Below, one piece after another: positions 1 to 10,085 of a stretch of 64,000 bases of DNA. The translations under genes were made by a program, and so were the position numbers. The notes under the pieces are model-generated. The model ran no database searches. It saw only the letters and a program-made list of their open reading frames with translations, and had not been told where the DNA came from. Each line of letters begins with the position of its first letter. Within the stretch, counting starts at the first letter, position 1. Source of the stretch: Agapanthus africanus (lineage: Eukaryota > Streptophyta > Magnoliopsida > Asparagales > Amaryllidaceae); the NCBI GenBank assembly GCA_030015575.1, contig JASDDO010000001.1, positions 142,743,988-142,807,987 of the forward strand. Reading direction: 5' to 3'.

Positions 1-936
1 AACTAGACTGCTCCTAACTGTTCCAAAGGGCAAGTTGTGAGATATCCCTCAAATCTCCTCTTCACCGCCAATTGTGGCCAGGTAAGCACAAGTAAAGAAA
101 GGAGGGATCCGCTCACGAATCACCGTGAGACGAGCCTTTTAAAATTACCTTTCCCACTTGTCTAGCCTAAACACCACAAAGTTAGGTTTAGATAAACGAC
201 CGATTGCCCACAACCTTCCTTTGTCCTAAAGAGCGCGACAGTCCTTATTGGATGAGTCTAAATATTTTTTAATTAACTCGAGGGTGATGCATATGCTTTT
301 TAGTGATTTCTGGGGTCTTAGGAAGGGTAATGAAATCTCCACCCAATCTGGATTCGTGTTATAGCCCCTTAAAAGTCCGTATTAATTATGCAAAGCAGTT
401 AACACACCAAAAACACTTGCAAATTTTTTTTTATTTGGCAGCGCAAAGAATCCTGCACAAAAACAATTTATTGGAGAGGGAGAAAGATTTTGCGCAAAGA
501 ACCCTGCAGGAAATTTTTTTCCAGTGGAGTTCAGAGAGTAGAAGAGAGGACACAAATACTTACAGAGAATTTTGGGATGCTGACATCACTGGTTGACCGC
601 GGTTCGGCGGTCAAACGCTTGAATCCGCCGCGGTTCCGCGGTGATTAAGTTGGTTTGGCTCTCCAAAATTTTTCTGTTGTCTGTTGTGATTCTCCTATGT
701 CTGTTCAGATATTCTGTTTGTTGATTTGTTCACTGACTTTTTCCAGATCTGAATCAGTCCATCTTCTTTTCCTGCGCAATTCACACAATACCTCTCAAAA
801 AGAACAAGATGATTTTTATTTTTATTTTACTTATTAATTTTTTTTAAAATTTTTAAATTTTTATAATTTTTAAGATTTTTTATTTTTTATTTTTTTATTT
901 TTAACCCGAAATTACACAAAGAAAGAGACTACTGTC
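1..936 (-). other. Athila-type untranslated leader
   Basis: No convincing gene. On the minus strand it starts with an A-rich stretch right after the PBS (poly-T on the plus strand, about 820-905), then a GC-rich double palindrome (595-643), then a block that aligns with 11930-12340 of the second copy. The plus-strand ORFs at 303-596 and 655-837 lie antisense to the element and are not conserved. Confidence 0.6.
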
Positions 937-954
937 TCCCCGGCAACGGCGCCA
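937..954 (-). other. Primer-binding site, tRNA-Asp type
   Basis: The minus strand reads TGGCGCCGTTGCCGGGGA, the PBS used by Athila/Calypso-type elements and complementary to tRNA-Asp. It lies 6 bases from the LTR end. Confidence 0.8.
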
Positions 955-960
955 TTTGAT

Positions 961-2385
961 TGTAGAGATTTTGCGTGCGTGCATTTTGAAATCAAAGTTA
1001 AAAATACCGCAATCAATAACGGTATTGCTTGGTAGCTAGACGGTTGAGTACGGGTCGGTCCACAGGGAGATGGATTCCTTTTCTTTATGTTCTAACGAGT
1101 TAATCCGATCAAGTCGGGTTTTGTTTTACGATCTAAGAATGATATTAACTTGATTAAAAGTCTTGCCAGGGTTAGGATTAGGTTAGTTTGGAAAAGGGAT
1201 TCTTCCCACTGCTTTCAATGCCCTAATGAAGAATATAGGTATTAGGGTAATAGTCAACAAAGGGGATTAGCACGACTAGAAAGAAACTTAGTTTCTTCCT
1301 TTTGGTCTTTGTCCGTCCTTTCTTAACTCTTAGCCCTAACCTCTATTTAAATCAACCACAACCGGTCGAACTAGGGAATCACCGCTATCTCATAGGATAG
1401 GGTGCCGTAGTGAGCGGTGTGTGATTCATTTAAACAGAGTCCTTTAAATAAAATTATAGGGGAAGAGAAAAGAGTGAGAGAGATTTACATCTCTCAAACC
1501 TTCCCAATCATAACCCTAACAAGTGAGGAATTACTCACTCATTAGGGTATTAACAATGGAATTCATTTTTTTTAAAATTTTTATCTTAGAAAACTAAATT
1601 TCAAATATTAAAGGAACAGATAAAACATGTAAGAATTAAATTCAGAAAAGAAATGCGAGATAAAAATAAAAATACCTTTCTTTATTGATGCACTCTTGAA
1701 CGATTACAAGGAAAGAAAATTTTAGACTAGAATTTAAAAGGAGGCATCTCAAAAGAGGCACCCAAAAGAGGCACACCCCAAAAGAGGCTGTAGGCTTTCC
1801 TATTTATAGATAGGAGAAACCCTAGGGTTTACATCTGATCCACATCTGAAATTACAAGACTACCCTAAGAAAACCGGGTCAATGCACCGACACGCACCGA
1901 CACGTGCTCTGCACGGCCGCGGATCCGCGGCGGAATGCCTTGTTTGGCCGCGGATCCGCGGCCGTTTGATGGGCTCTTGGGCTCTGTTTTTCTGTGATGC
2001 TTCAAGTTGCTTTTTCCATCTGTTTTCTTCACTTAGTTTCTCAGAATATCTTCTATGTTCTTCTAGATTTCCACAGTGCAGAATCTTGTGGACTTTTACC
2101 GTTAGCTTCGTGTTGAAGTCTTGAATCTTGTGCTGCCCTTATACGTTGTGCAATCGAACTGTTCATTGATCTTCATTTGTTCCTTAAACTGTAGGCGGCA
2201 TCTTGCAGATTCATCTATTTGTTGATCGTAGTCTCACATTTGTAGCGTCTTTTCACCATTTTCACTGTATTGTTCTGAGAACCTGTAACCTGCAACTATT
2301 TAGCAGACATGGATCAAAAGCACCTATTTATTTGCAATATGATTAAGAATGGGGAATATAATAATGCAAAATTCTGATATGAACA
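961..2385 (-). repeat. LTR of Athila-type copy 1
   Basis: 1425-bp LTR. On the minus strand it starts TGTTCATATCAG at 2385 and ends CTACA at 961, followed by a short spacer and the PBS. A TATA box reads TCTATAAATA on the minus strand at 1801-1810, with AAACCCTAGGGTTT, a telo-box-like motif, just upstream (1817-1831). About 100-160 bp upstream of the TATA box lie two CCGCGGATCCGCGG palindromes. Boundaries were checked against the copies ending at 14521 and 27927. Confidence 0.75.
1915..1963. promoter_or_regulatory. Pair of CCGCGG palindromes upstream of LTR TATA box
   Basis: Two copies of GGCCGCGGATCCGCGG (1915 and 1946), each almost perfectly self-complementary, 31 bases apart. They sit about 105-160 bp upstream of the TATA box of this minus-strand LTR. 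The same arrangement recurs in the two other Athila-type LTRs of the window. A regulatory role is inferred from position only. Confidence 0.5.
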
Positions 2386-2550
2386 TCTGGCGCTCTGGCG
2401 CGCAGCGCCTGCATGCCAGGAACGTGGTGTACTGGCGCTCTGGCATCCAGCGCCCGCGCCGAGCTCCCGCGTGCTAGGCACGTGGTGCGCTGGCGCTCTG
2501 GCTTACAGCGCCCGCGTGCATGGCACGTGGGGCGCTGGCGCCTTCTCTCA
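2386..2550. repeat. GC-rich tandem repeat in Tat LTR (copy 1)
   Basis: Imperfect tandem units of about 45-55 bp built on GCGTGCCAGGCACGTGGTGC and TGGCGCTCTGGC. The CACGTG palindrome is preserved in two of the units seen here. The equivalent array in the 3' LTR is 10086-10315. ORFs on both strands here result from the stop-free repeat. Confidence 0.7.
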
Positions 2551-2800
2551 CGAATCCTTTGGATGCCCTTTCCCATTATATATATAAATATATATGTATA
2601 TGTATATGTATATATACACATACACACACACGCACATACTCCACGACACTGTCCTTGTTAGAAAAAAATTTCTAACGGGGCACTGCCCCCCACCCCGCAA
2701 GGGGGCTGCTAGCCCCCTTAACCCCCAACCCACTATCCGGTTAGCGGGACCCCCGTAAAAACTCTGCGGGCCCCACGATATATCCAAAACACAACACTAC
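2551..2800. repeat. Tat LTR: TA/CA microsatellite and GTTAG palindrome
   Basis: A (TA)n/(CA)n-rich stretch at 2577-2635 is followed by GTTAGAAAAAAATTTCTAAC (2657-2676) and a GC-rich segment rich in CCCC/GGGG. The same order is seen at 10350-10560. No coding signal. Confidence 0.6.
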
Positions 2801-5800
2801 TGTCACGCCCCGCTTCCCAGTGTACGGCGAAGTGGACGTGACGAGGCCCGCTACGTATGTACTCAGAAGTACATACGCTAAGCGTAACTAAGCAATATAA
2901 AATAATCACAAGAGACAAATGATATTGAAATAACAGCAACTTTTATTAATATCATTCTTTATACAATGCATGAAATGAAAATGCAACTGGAATGGAAAAG
3001 CAATGTCTAAACAGTGGCATAATAATAAAAGGAAATACTGGAAAGAACAAAGTACAATTATCTAGAGCTCTGGGTCTTCTTGGAACTGCTCCAAATCTTC
3101 ACTTGTGGGCTCGGTCTCAACTTGGTCCAACGCACCTGACGACATTCAAAGAAGAAAGAAATAGAATGTCGTCAGCGAACAGGTCGCTCGGTAAGTCCCA
3201 AGAAAAAGAAGAATGAGAATGGCAGAGTAGCAGTATTTTCTAAAGTATTATGTTGTTGAATATTATGGAATATTGTTTAACGCCATTGTTTGTACCTTGG
3301 TACAGAAGGATGCCAGTGTATACGAGGGGGATCTCTATATGCTAGAGATCAGGGCAAATGGAGAGTACAAGGAACCGTTATGCCACGGTACAACAGCAAC
3401 AGTATTCATGTTAGGTGTCTTAATCTGACCACCTCGTGCCACCTTTAACACCTTCCGTACCAATCTACCCCTTAAACCCCGCGATGTCTTGTTTGTATTG
3501 TTATCTTGTAAAATTATATTGATTGTAAGATTGATTAACCGACTGTCCGAAACCATGATATCAGGAAACGGTTATAACCGTAGAGTCATGTAAATGGAAT
3601 ACTGGGAAACATGTAAAAGGAATATCCATGGTTCGGTTCAGCCAAGTTATATAGATTGTTAACTGGATTCAGGGATTCATGTATTCATTTTGAGTTGGAA
3701 TATAAAAGAATATAGATTGACCTGAATCATATTCAAGTCAGAAACAGTCAGACTCTAACCCGAGTCAGACTAAAAGAAAGATAATTGGAAGTTCAATAAT
3801 TGTTAGGGGCCTTATTGTAATTTATAAAATTTGAGGGGGTTTATTGTAAAAATACTTTTGTATAGTTTTCAAAATACAACTCAAGTATTTAATTATCGTC
3901 TTTATGTATATACAACAATTTAATGATCAAGATAAATATGTATACATGTTCGAATAGCATGAAATGAGTCAAGTATATTATACGAGTAACTACCAAAAAC
4001 AATGCTGTAAAGAAATATTATGTACGACTAATTAATCAAGTCAAACAAATGCGAGAACATAAACAAAAATATGTCTCTAAGTGTTTTGCATCCGTGAGTT
4101 CCAGTTTCACCCAAATACGACTATCGGTTTGAGAGATATATATGTTTTCGTATCGTTGCGCAAAACAGATCAGAATCTGTTCAGCACCGTCACATATTTT
4201 TAAAACGCAGTTTGAGTTAATTTTTATCGGTTTTCAGGTTACAAAAATTATTATAAAATTGTAGGTATTTCGATGAAATTATCGAAAACACCAAGATTCA
4301 CATGATTTGGATTTCTGAAGCTCTAGTTATGATCATTTTAATATCAGCGTTTAAAACAGAAATTCAGATTTCTGGACAGCAACTATATATTCTATTGCAA
4401 AGCATATATCAGGTTGTTTCATGCATTCCTAAGTAATATAATATACATAAAATTATAGTTCTATCAATTGTGCATCTACACATCTAAATTTTGTCACAAA
4501 CGAACATCGGGTGTTCGAGTTATGTCCAATTTAAAAACAGTATGCGAATCATGACAGATTCTGTCCAGATCCGTCACTTAATATTGTAACGCAGTTTTCT
4601 TTATCTTAGATGGGTTTTCAGTAAAACTATAAAACTAAGAAAATCTATATCATTCGATGTAGATATCAAAAACACCTGAGTTTGCTCAATTTGGATATCT
4701 TTAGACCAAGTTATGTGTCCTAGAAATTGACCGATAATTGCAGTTTTCTGTTTTACGATCAGTGAATAAATACGATGAAATTCCTAAACCGTTATGCGGA
4801 TCGATCTAAATTTTTTACAGCATGTATAAAATAATATAATCTATCATATTTAAATTCCGTGAAATTTTCAGAAGTAAAAATTAATTTCTAAAAATTATTT
4901 TAAAGCTAAAGGTATTGATGTGTATACTAAAATCGGCAGAAAGATTAACTAGTATTTTATGCAGGCTTCTATTTTTCTTTTAATAAACAAACCGATTTCA
5001 TGTGACATTATAGATATATTGTGGCATGAAATTTGTGTTCGCACAAGTTGTAATAAACATTCCTAGTCATGAACAAAGAATTAAAAATACTTTAATTTGA
5101 ACAAGAGATAATAAGATATTATTAAACCATATAGAATCATATATATCTAAACTTATGTATATGTTTATGTGTATCTTCTCTTATGGATTATGATATGAAA
5201 AGAATAGGGGGTTCACGATGCATGACAAGAGGAAAATAAGAGGTGGGGAAAAAAGGAGAGAGAAGGGACTTACATGCACAAGCCGGTATTGTCACCGGGC
5301 TTGTCTATCCGCCGATAGCCTCGCGTTAGTAGCGAGACCTTCTTGAAGACTTCTTCATGTTCTTCTTCTTGGACTCTAGGTGAAGAGGAAGAAGTGAGAG
5401 ATAGAAAAATGTGAGGAAGGAAAAGATAGAGGAGAACAATAAAGATGGTGTAATGGTGAATTATGTATAATAATATATGCATTCAACATGAGAATTAAAA
5501 GAGAAATGAAAGGTCACAATTCATTTTGGAAATGAAAGGTCTCATTTGTAGGTTATCAGAAGAATAAAAAATAATTGCAAGAATGGGGATTTGAACATGT
5601 GACTTATGGAATAACAATGCAAAGACTTAACCAATGAGCTACAAGGTTGTTCATGCACATATTTAATTAGAATTAAATATATGATGTTGCTTAAAAAGAA
5701 AATAGGCTTTTTAGATGGGCTGTAGAGAATAAGAATAATGGATTTGGGTTAAATATTTATGAAAGGAAAAATAAGAATGAGAAGTTAAAAACTTAAATAT

Positions 5801-5957
5801 AAGAAAAAGAAATTGTACCTAGAAAAAAATACATAATAGATTGAGAAATAAAATAATAATAAATTTAATAGAAAAAGGAAAATACCAAGTACAAGTAAAT
5901 ACGGTATATTATTGAAGAGGGATAATACAAATGTATAAAGATTTTAGGGTCATTACA
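2801..5957 (-). mobile_element. Tekay-like solo LTR
   Basis: 3157-bp LTR. On the minus strand it starts TGTAATGACC at 5957 and ends GGGGCGTGACA at 2801. It is flanked by an exact 5-bp TSD, ACTAC, at 2796-2800 and 5958-5962, with no internal region, so it is a solo LTR left by LTR-LTR recombination. It is related over its length to the LTRs of the tandem array at 45335-56041: same CACGCCCCGC terminus, a GTAAGTCCC motif and a tRNA-like module. The host site is the Tat 5' LTR. Small ORFs inside are not conserved. Confidence 0.85.
5585..5646 (-). other. tRNA-like A/B-box module in LTR
   Basis: On the minus strand TAGCTCATTGG (5631-5641) resembles a Pol III A box and GTTCAAATC (5588-5596) a B box, 34 bases apart, which is tRNA-like spacing. 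The same module occurs in the three related LTRs to the right. No full cloverleaf was confirmed. Confidence 0.5.
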
Positions 5958-6182
5958 ACTACACATTGAGTTCGCATGACCAGTTTAACTCGTTAATCGG
6001 AGGTTCCCTCACTCCAAAGGCGAGGGGTGATTAACGGCAGCTTAGTTCGCGGCTGCCGGAGATTCGAATCCCCACAATCATTAAACCACAGCCTACCCTA
6101 GGCAGTGAGAATCTGTAATGTGCCTGACAAGCGCGCGCGCATTCCCATCTCAATGGGGTGACGAAAAACACCCTACAGATTC

Positions 6183-6201
6183 TGGCACACCTAGTGAGAC
6201 C
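6183..6201 (+). other. PBS of the Tat-type element
   Basis: TGGCACACCTAGTGAGACC, five bases after the LTR end CCCTACA. It resembles the TGGCACGCCCGGTGGGAC-type PBS known in Tat-lineage elements, with four or so differences that look like decay. Confidence 0.65.
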
Positions 6202-6770
6202 TAATCTCTCCTCCCATATTTCGGGTTAAATATTCATGCGAACTCAATCAATATACATTGATTGCCTGTACTGAAATCATGCTTCTTTATGTAGGTTAAC
6301 GACTTTCGACTGCAATCTTCGAACGCAAGTCGGTATTTGAAAGACTTTCTTTGGCCCCAGCTGGGGGGCAAGGCCATCGACACCGATAAAGTAATAAGGC
6401 ATTCCGGGCAAGCTCCAGCGGTGCTCCTGACAACTGCTCAATCGGGTATCTTCTCCAAGCTTCTGATCCAGTCGACCCCCATGTCATTAAACTGTGAATA
6501 ATCGACCACCACGTCATTAAACTGGGAACAATCGACCTCTGAGTCGTTAAACTGGGAATGTAAAAATGTATAAATAAAACAAAAAAATAATAATAATGAA
6601 GAATAAAGCCGAAATGAAGGGGCAACTCGCAATAAAAATCAGCGAGTAAAAATAAAAATAAAGCCGAAATGATGGGGCAACCGCGGATAAAAAGCCGAAA
6701 TGATAGGGCAATCGCGACCTTCGCGATAAGAAAAGCTGAAATGATAGAGCAATCGCGGTGAAAAAAAAAG
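6202..6770 (+). other. Tat-type internal region, no gene
   Basis: Non-coding. It begins with a segment whose ATGCGAACTCAAT end is complementary to the LTR. After 6300 come short imperfect repeats around AAGCCGAAATGATGGGGCAA (6600-6760) that lead into the tandem array. The long minus-strand reading frame here (6296-7318) comes from the repeat structure. Confidence 0.55.
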
Positions 6771-7320
6771 GCGAATGATGAGTCGCTCCTAGTACCATAT
6801 TCCAGTGCAGCGATGCAGACGTCAATCGAATTCCAAATCCCATATCCCAATGGCGAATGATGAGTCGCTCCTGGTACCATATTCCAGTGCAGCGATGCAA
6901 ACGCCAACCAAATTCCAAATTCAAATCCCGATGACGAATGATGAGTCGCTCCTGGTACCATATTCCAGTGCAGCAATGCAGACGCCAACCAAATTCCAAA
7001 TTTCATACCCCAATGGCGAATGATGAGTCGCTCCTGGTACCATATTCCAGTGCAGCGATGCAGACACCAACCAAATTCTAAACCCCATACCCTAAATGGT
7101 GAATGATGATTCGCTCCTGGTACCATATTCCAGTGCAGCGATGCAGACGCCAACCAAATTCCAAATTCAAATCCCGATGGCGAATGATGAGTCGCTCCTG
7201 GTACCATATTCCAGTGCAAGGATGCAGACGCTAACCAAATTCCAAATCCCATACCCAACGGCGAATGATGAGTCGCTTCTGGTACCATATTCCAGTGCAG
7301 CGATGCAGACGCCAACAAAC
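6771..7320. repeat. Tandem array of about 82-bp units
   Basis: Seven head-to-tail units start at about 6771, 6853, 6935, 7016, 7099, 7180 and 7261. Each begins GCGAATGATGAGTCGCTCC and contains GGTACCATATTCCAGTGCAG. Unit length is 81-83 bp. Open frames appear on both strands because the unit is nearly a multiple of three and free of stops, so they are not taken as genes. It lies between PBS and PPT of the Tat element. Confidence 0.9.
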
Positions 7321-7544
7321 TCCCGAAATTTTTCCGGCCCTACGGTCTGGATCATACATCCTGCAAAACCGTATACAATCCATGGGCGTAAAACGATCCC
7401 AATCTCTCCCAAGTCCTACCGGCGAGACCACATTCAAAGTCCCACCGGCAATGAAGATTCAAAAAAGGGGTATGTCCACAAGCAAAATAGACACGGATGA
7501 AAACCCGAAAGGGCTCCGTGAGTAAAAACAGTAGGACTACCGCC
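7321..7544. other. Tat internal region between repeat array and hairpins
   Basis: Unique-looking non-coding sequence. It carries AAACCCGAAAGGGC at 7501-7514, a motif repeated inside the first hairpin at 7556-7569. No gene seen. Confidence 0.5.
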
Positions 7545-7793
7545 GAGTTTGTGAAAACCCGAAAGGGCGCAAACTCATGAAAAAGAGATGAAATACACTC
7601 GTAAAGTCCTCTCGACTTTGTGAGGAGAAAATCCCCGCGTGAGATCCTTACGACTCACAAAGGAAAAACACACTTAGGAGTCCTCCTAAAGAGAAAATAC
7701 ACCTACGGGATCCTTACGACCCGTAGGGAGAAAATGCTTTGTGAGACCCTTATGGCTCACAAAATTAAAAAGTCTTAGGTGATAGAGACCTAA
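7545..7793 (+). other. Array of seven short hairpins with related loops
   Basis: Inverted repeats at 7545-7576, 7598-7624, 7639-7658, 7674-7689, 7703-7726, 7738-7763 and 7775-7793. Stems are 5-10 bp and differ in sequence, yet each is self-complementary (for example CTACGGG/CCCGTAG and TTTGTGAG/CTCACAAA). Three loops are nearly the same (ATCCTTACGA, ATCCTTACGA, ACCCTTATGG). Most hairpins are followed by an A-rich spacer such as GAGAAAATAC. This fits a repeated RNA structure on the plus strand of the Tat element; function unknown. Confidence 0.65.
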
Positions 7794-7828
7794 AACCTGT
7801 CTCCTAAGCCATCGTTTCCTAATAAGCA

Positions 7829-8065
7829 AACGCAAATGATGATTCGCTCCTGGTACCATATTCCAGTGTAGCGATGCTGATGCCAAACAAAAAAAAACCA
7901 ATGCCCAAGTCTTACCGGGGCAGATGATGAGTTGCTCCTGGCATTATTACAGTGCAGCAATGCAGATGCCGACCAAAAAAAAATCCACAAATCCTCTCAT
8001 GACAGATGATGATTCGCTCCTGGTACCATATTCCAGTGTAGCGATGCTGATGTCAACCCAAATCA
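7829..8065. repeat. Three outlying units of the 82-bp repeat
   Basis: Units starting near 7831, 7921 and 8003 share AATGATGATTCGCTCCTGG and the GTACCATATTCCAGTG core with the main array, but with different tails of A-rich sequence. The middle unit is shortened (GGCATTATTACAGTG). Confidence 0.75.
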
Positions 8066-8079
8066 AATCAAACCAACAA

Positions 8080-8505
8080 CCTCTGCGGCGGAATCATGCT
8101 CCGTCGCAGAATTTACCCCGTGTCGAAATCATGCTTCTTCTCGAGATATCTACCTTCCCTACCGGAATTATGCTCCACCTCGGAATCAAGTCGACCAACA
8201 AGCTCTGCGCCGGAATCATGCTTCGTCTCAGAGTGTACCCCTCATCGAAATCAAGCTTTGCCTTGGTGTATCTACCTTCCCTGTCGGAATTATGCTTTGG
8301 CTCGGAATCAACCAACGATCTCCCCGTCGGAATTAAGGTCAGCCTCAGAATCAAGTCGACTAACAAGCTCTGTGTCGAAATCATGCTTCGTCTCAGAATG
8401 TACCCCGTGTCGAAATCATGCTTCGCCTCGGAGTATCTGCCTTCCCTTTCGGAATTATACTTCGCCTGGGAATCAACCTCTGCATCGAAATTATGCTTCG
8501 GTCAG
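8080..8505. repeat. Degenerate precursor zone of the 20-bp repeat
   Basis: Irregularly spaced copies of TCGAAATCATGCTTC and TCGGAATTATGCT alternate with TACCTTCCCT and GAATCAAGTCGACCAACAAG. They look like the diverged edge of the homogeneous array that follows. No gene is called although frames stay open. Confidence 0.65.
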
Positions 8506-9215
8506 AATGTCTTCTGCTCTTCAGAATAATGCTCCGATCCCTGGAATCATGCTCCGCTCTTCGGAATGATGCTCCGGTCCCTGGAATCATGCTCTGCTCT
8601 TCGGAATGATGCTCCGATCCCTGGAATCATGCTCCGCTCTTCGGAATTATGCTCCGATCCCTGGAATCATGCTCTGCCCTTCGGAATTATGCTCGGATCC
8701 TTGGAATCATGCTCCGCTCATCGGAATCATGCTCTGAACCCTGGAATCATGCTCCGCTCTTCCGAATGATGCTTTGATCCCTGGAATCATGTCCGCTCTT
8801 CGGAATGATGCTTCGATCCCTGGAATCATGCTCCGCTCTTCAAAATGATGCTCCGATCCCTGGAATCATGCTCCGCCCTTCGGAATGATGCTCCAATCCC
8901 TGGAATCATGCTCCGCTTATCGGAATCATGCTCCGATCCCTGGAATCATGCTCCGCTCTTCGGAATGATGCTCTGATCCATGGAATCATGCTCCACTCTT
9001 CGGAATGATGCTCCGATCCCTGGAATCATGCTCTGCCCTTCGGAATTATGCTCCGGTCCTAGGAATCATGCTCCACTCATCGGAATCATGCTCCGATCCC
9101 TAGAATCATGCTCCGCTCTTCAGAATTATGCTCCGATCCCTAGAATCATGCTCCGCTCTTCAGGAATGATGCTCCGATCCCCGGGAATCATGCTCCCCGA
9201 GGGATGCTCCCCCCG
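8506..9215. repeat. Tandem array, 20-bp monomer in 40-bp dimers
   Basis: About 17 dimers alternate GGAATGATGCTCCGATCCCT and GGAATCATGCTCCGCTCTTC, with occasional GGAATTATG variants. This is a two-monomer higher-order organisation. The array ends 80 bp before the PPT of the Tat element. Confidence 0.9.
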
Positions 9216-9296
9216 GAATGATGTTCCACCTCGAAGTCCAGCTTCAAGATCCATCAATTTCATGCACACAACTTATATGCGCGGTGTGCATTTATT

Positions 9297-9305
9297 GATG
9301 GGGGG
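9297..9305 (+). other. PPT of the Tat-type element
   Basis: Purine run GATGGGGGG, followed by CACTT and the 3' LTR start TGTTGGGG at 9311. Confidence 0.65.
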
Positions 9306-9333
9306 CACTTTGTTGGGGTCAAAATTTGCACCC

Positions 9334-9364
9334 GGTTGACCAAGTCAAAGTTTTAAGGTCAACC
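9334..9364. promoter_or_regulatory. W-box inverted repeat in Tat LTR
   Basis: GGTTGACC (9334-9341) and GGTCAACC (9357-9364) form a perfect inverted repeat. Each arm contains the WRKY-binding core TTGAC, and a further GTCAAA lies between them. It is near the start of U3. Confidence 0.45.
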
Positions 9365-9616
9365 CCAAGCCAGGTGGGCCTAAGCCCAGGTCAAGCGGGC
9401 CCATGCCCAAGTCGAGCCCCACGGCCAGCCTCCCCATGCCAACATAAAAATCATGTAATAAATAATTTTAATGTAATTTTTTATGCATGAATGGGCATAA
9501 AGCCAAATTTTTGTAAAGCCCATGACTTATGTGCAAAAAGAAATGGCACATAAGCCATGGGATGGGCAAAATTCCATTTTGTAAAGCCCAAGGGGCTATA
9601 TGTAAATGTGTAAGCC

Positions 9617-9644
9617 TATATAAGGCAACATGATGATGAATAAA
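9617..9644 (+). promoter_or_regulatory. TATA box and AATAAA of the Tat LTR
   Basis: TATATAA at 9617-9623 inside CCTATATAAGGC is the best TATA box of this LTR. AATAAA at 9639-9644 lies at about the expected transcription start, so it could serve as the poly(A) signal within R. Sequence match only. Confidence 0.5.
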
Positions 9645-10085
9645 GCATACACTTTTTATTCTCCCAAAAAAAGTAGGGTTCTTGTGCCTCCTTCTCCTTC
9701 CTCAAGTTTCAAAACCTTTTTCTTTCTTTTGAATTAAATCAAGAGTTTTACTCTTTCTTTTCCAAAACTAAATAGTTTTTCACCACAAAACCCACAAAGG
9801 GGAACTCAGATCTCCCATCAGATTTAAAAAATAAGTGATTTTTAAAATCTCATACTTCTTGTTCTTCAAGATCCAGCCAACAGAAGAGGAGGAAGGAGAC
9901 CCATCTCCAAAATCCCACTTTGGGGAAGATCCAGGGCTCAAGGAAGAAGCCCATTCATCAGCTCCAAAAATATCTTAGGAGTTCAACTCCTCAAAAATAT
10001 ATATACATATATATACAAAATAATAAATATTTCCTTTTTGGAGCACAGCTTCCAATGTAGGGACCAAATCCCTTTTGCTGCTGAT

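Larger units (their letters stand above)
1..2385 (-). mobile_element. Athila-type Gypsy element, 5' part (copy 1)
   Basis: Minus-strand element that runs off the left edge. Reading leftwards it has an LTR (961-2385), a PBS matching the 3' end of tRNA-Asp (937-954), and an untranslated leader (1-936). The PBS type is the one known from Athila/Calypso elements. A second copy at 10786-14521 shows the same layout with clearly diverged sequence. The small ORFs in the leader do not resemble known proteins and are not conserved in the second copy. The LTR abuts the truncated Tat LTR at 2386, so this copy probably inserted into the 5' LTR of the Tat element; its other end lies outside the window. Confidence 0.75.
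2386..6177 (+). repeat. Truncated 5' LTR of the Tat-type element (interrupted)
   Basis: LTR sequence at 2386-2800 and 5958-6177, split by the solo LTR at 2801-5957. It aligns with 10086-10785 of the 3' LTR. The first 0.7-0.8 kb of the LTR is absent, cut off at the border with the Athila LTR. It ends CCCTACA at 6177, directly before the PBS. The paralogous 3' LTR (about 10560-10575) shows the uninterrupted site of the solo-LTR insertion. Confidence 0.7.

Noticed and set aside
2343..2787. ORFs with ARAPxHHVPGT-like repeats, and their copies at 9975-10585
   Set aside because: They cover a GC-rich minisatellite and TA/CA repeat in the Tat LTR; present on both strands and not functional.
6050..6075. 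GATTCGAATCC as a tRNA B box in the Tat LTR
   Set aside because: No convincing A box at tRNA-like distance on the same strand, and the match is partly palindromic. Not enough for a tRNA or SINE call.
6296..7318. 340-codon minus-strand ORF and shorter plus-strand ORFs over the same stretch
   Set aside because: They run through the 82-bp tandem repeat, which is free of stops in several frames on both strands. The protein is only the translated repeat unit.
7924..9339. Overlapping ORFs of 63-201 codons on both strands
   Set aside because: Translated 20-bp/40-bp repeat; frames stay open because the monomer lacks stops. No start context or known domain.
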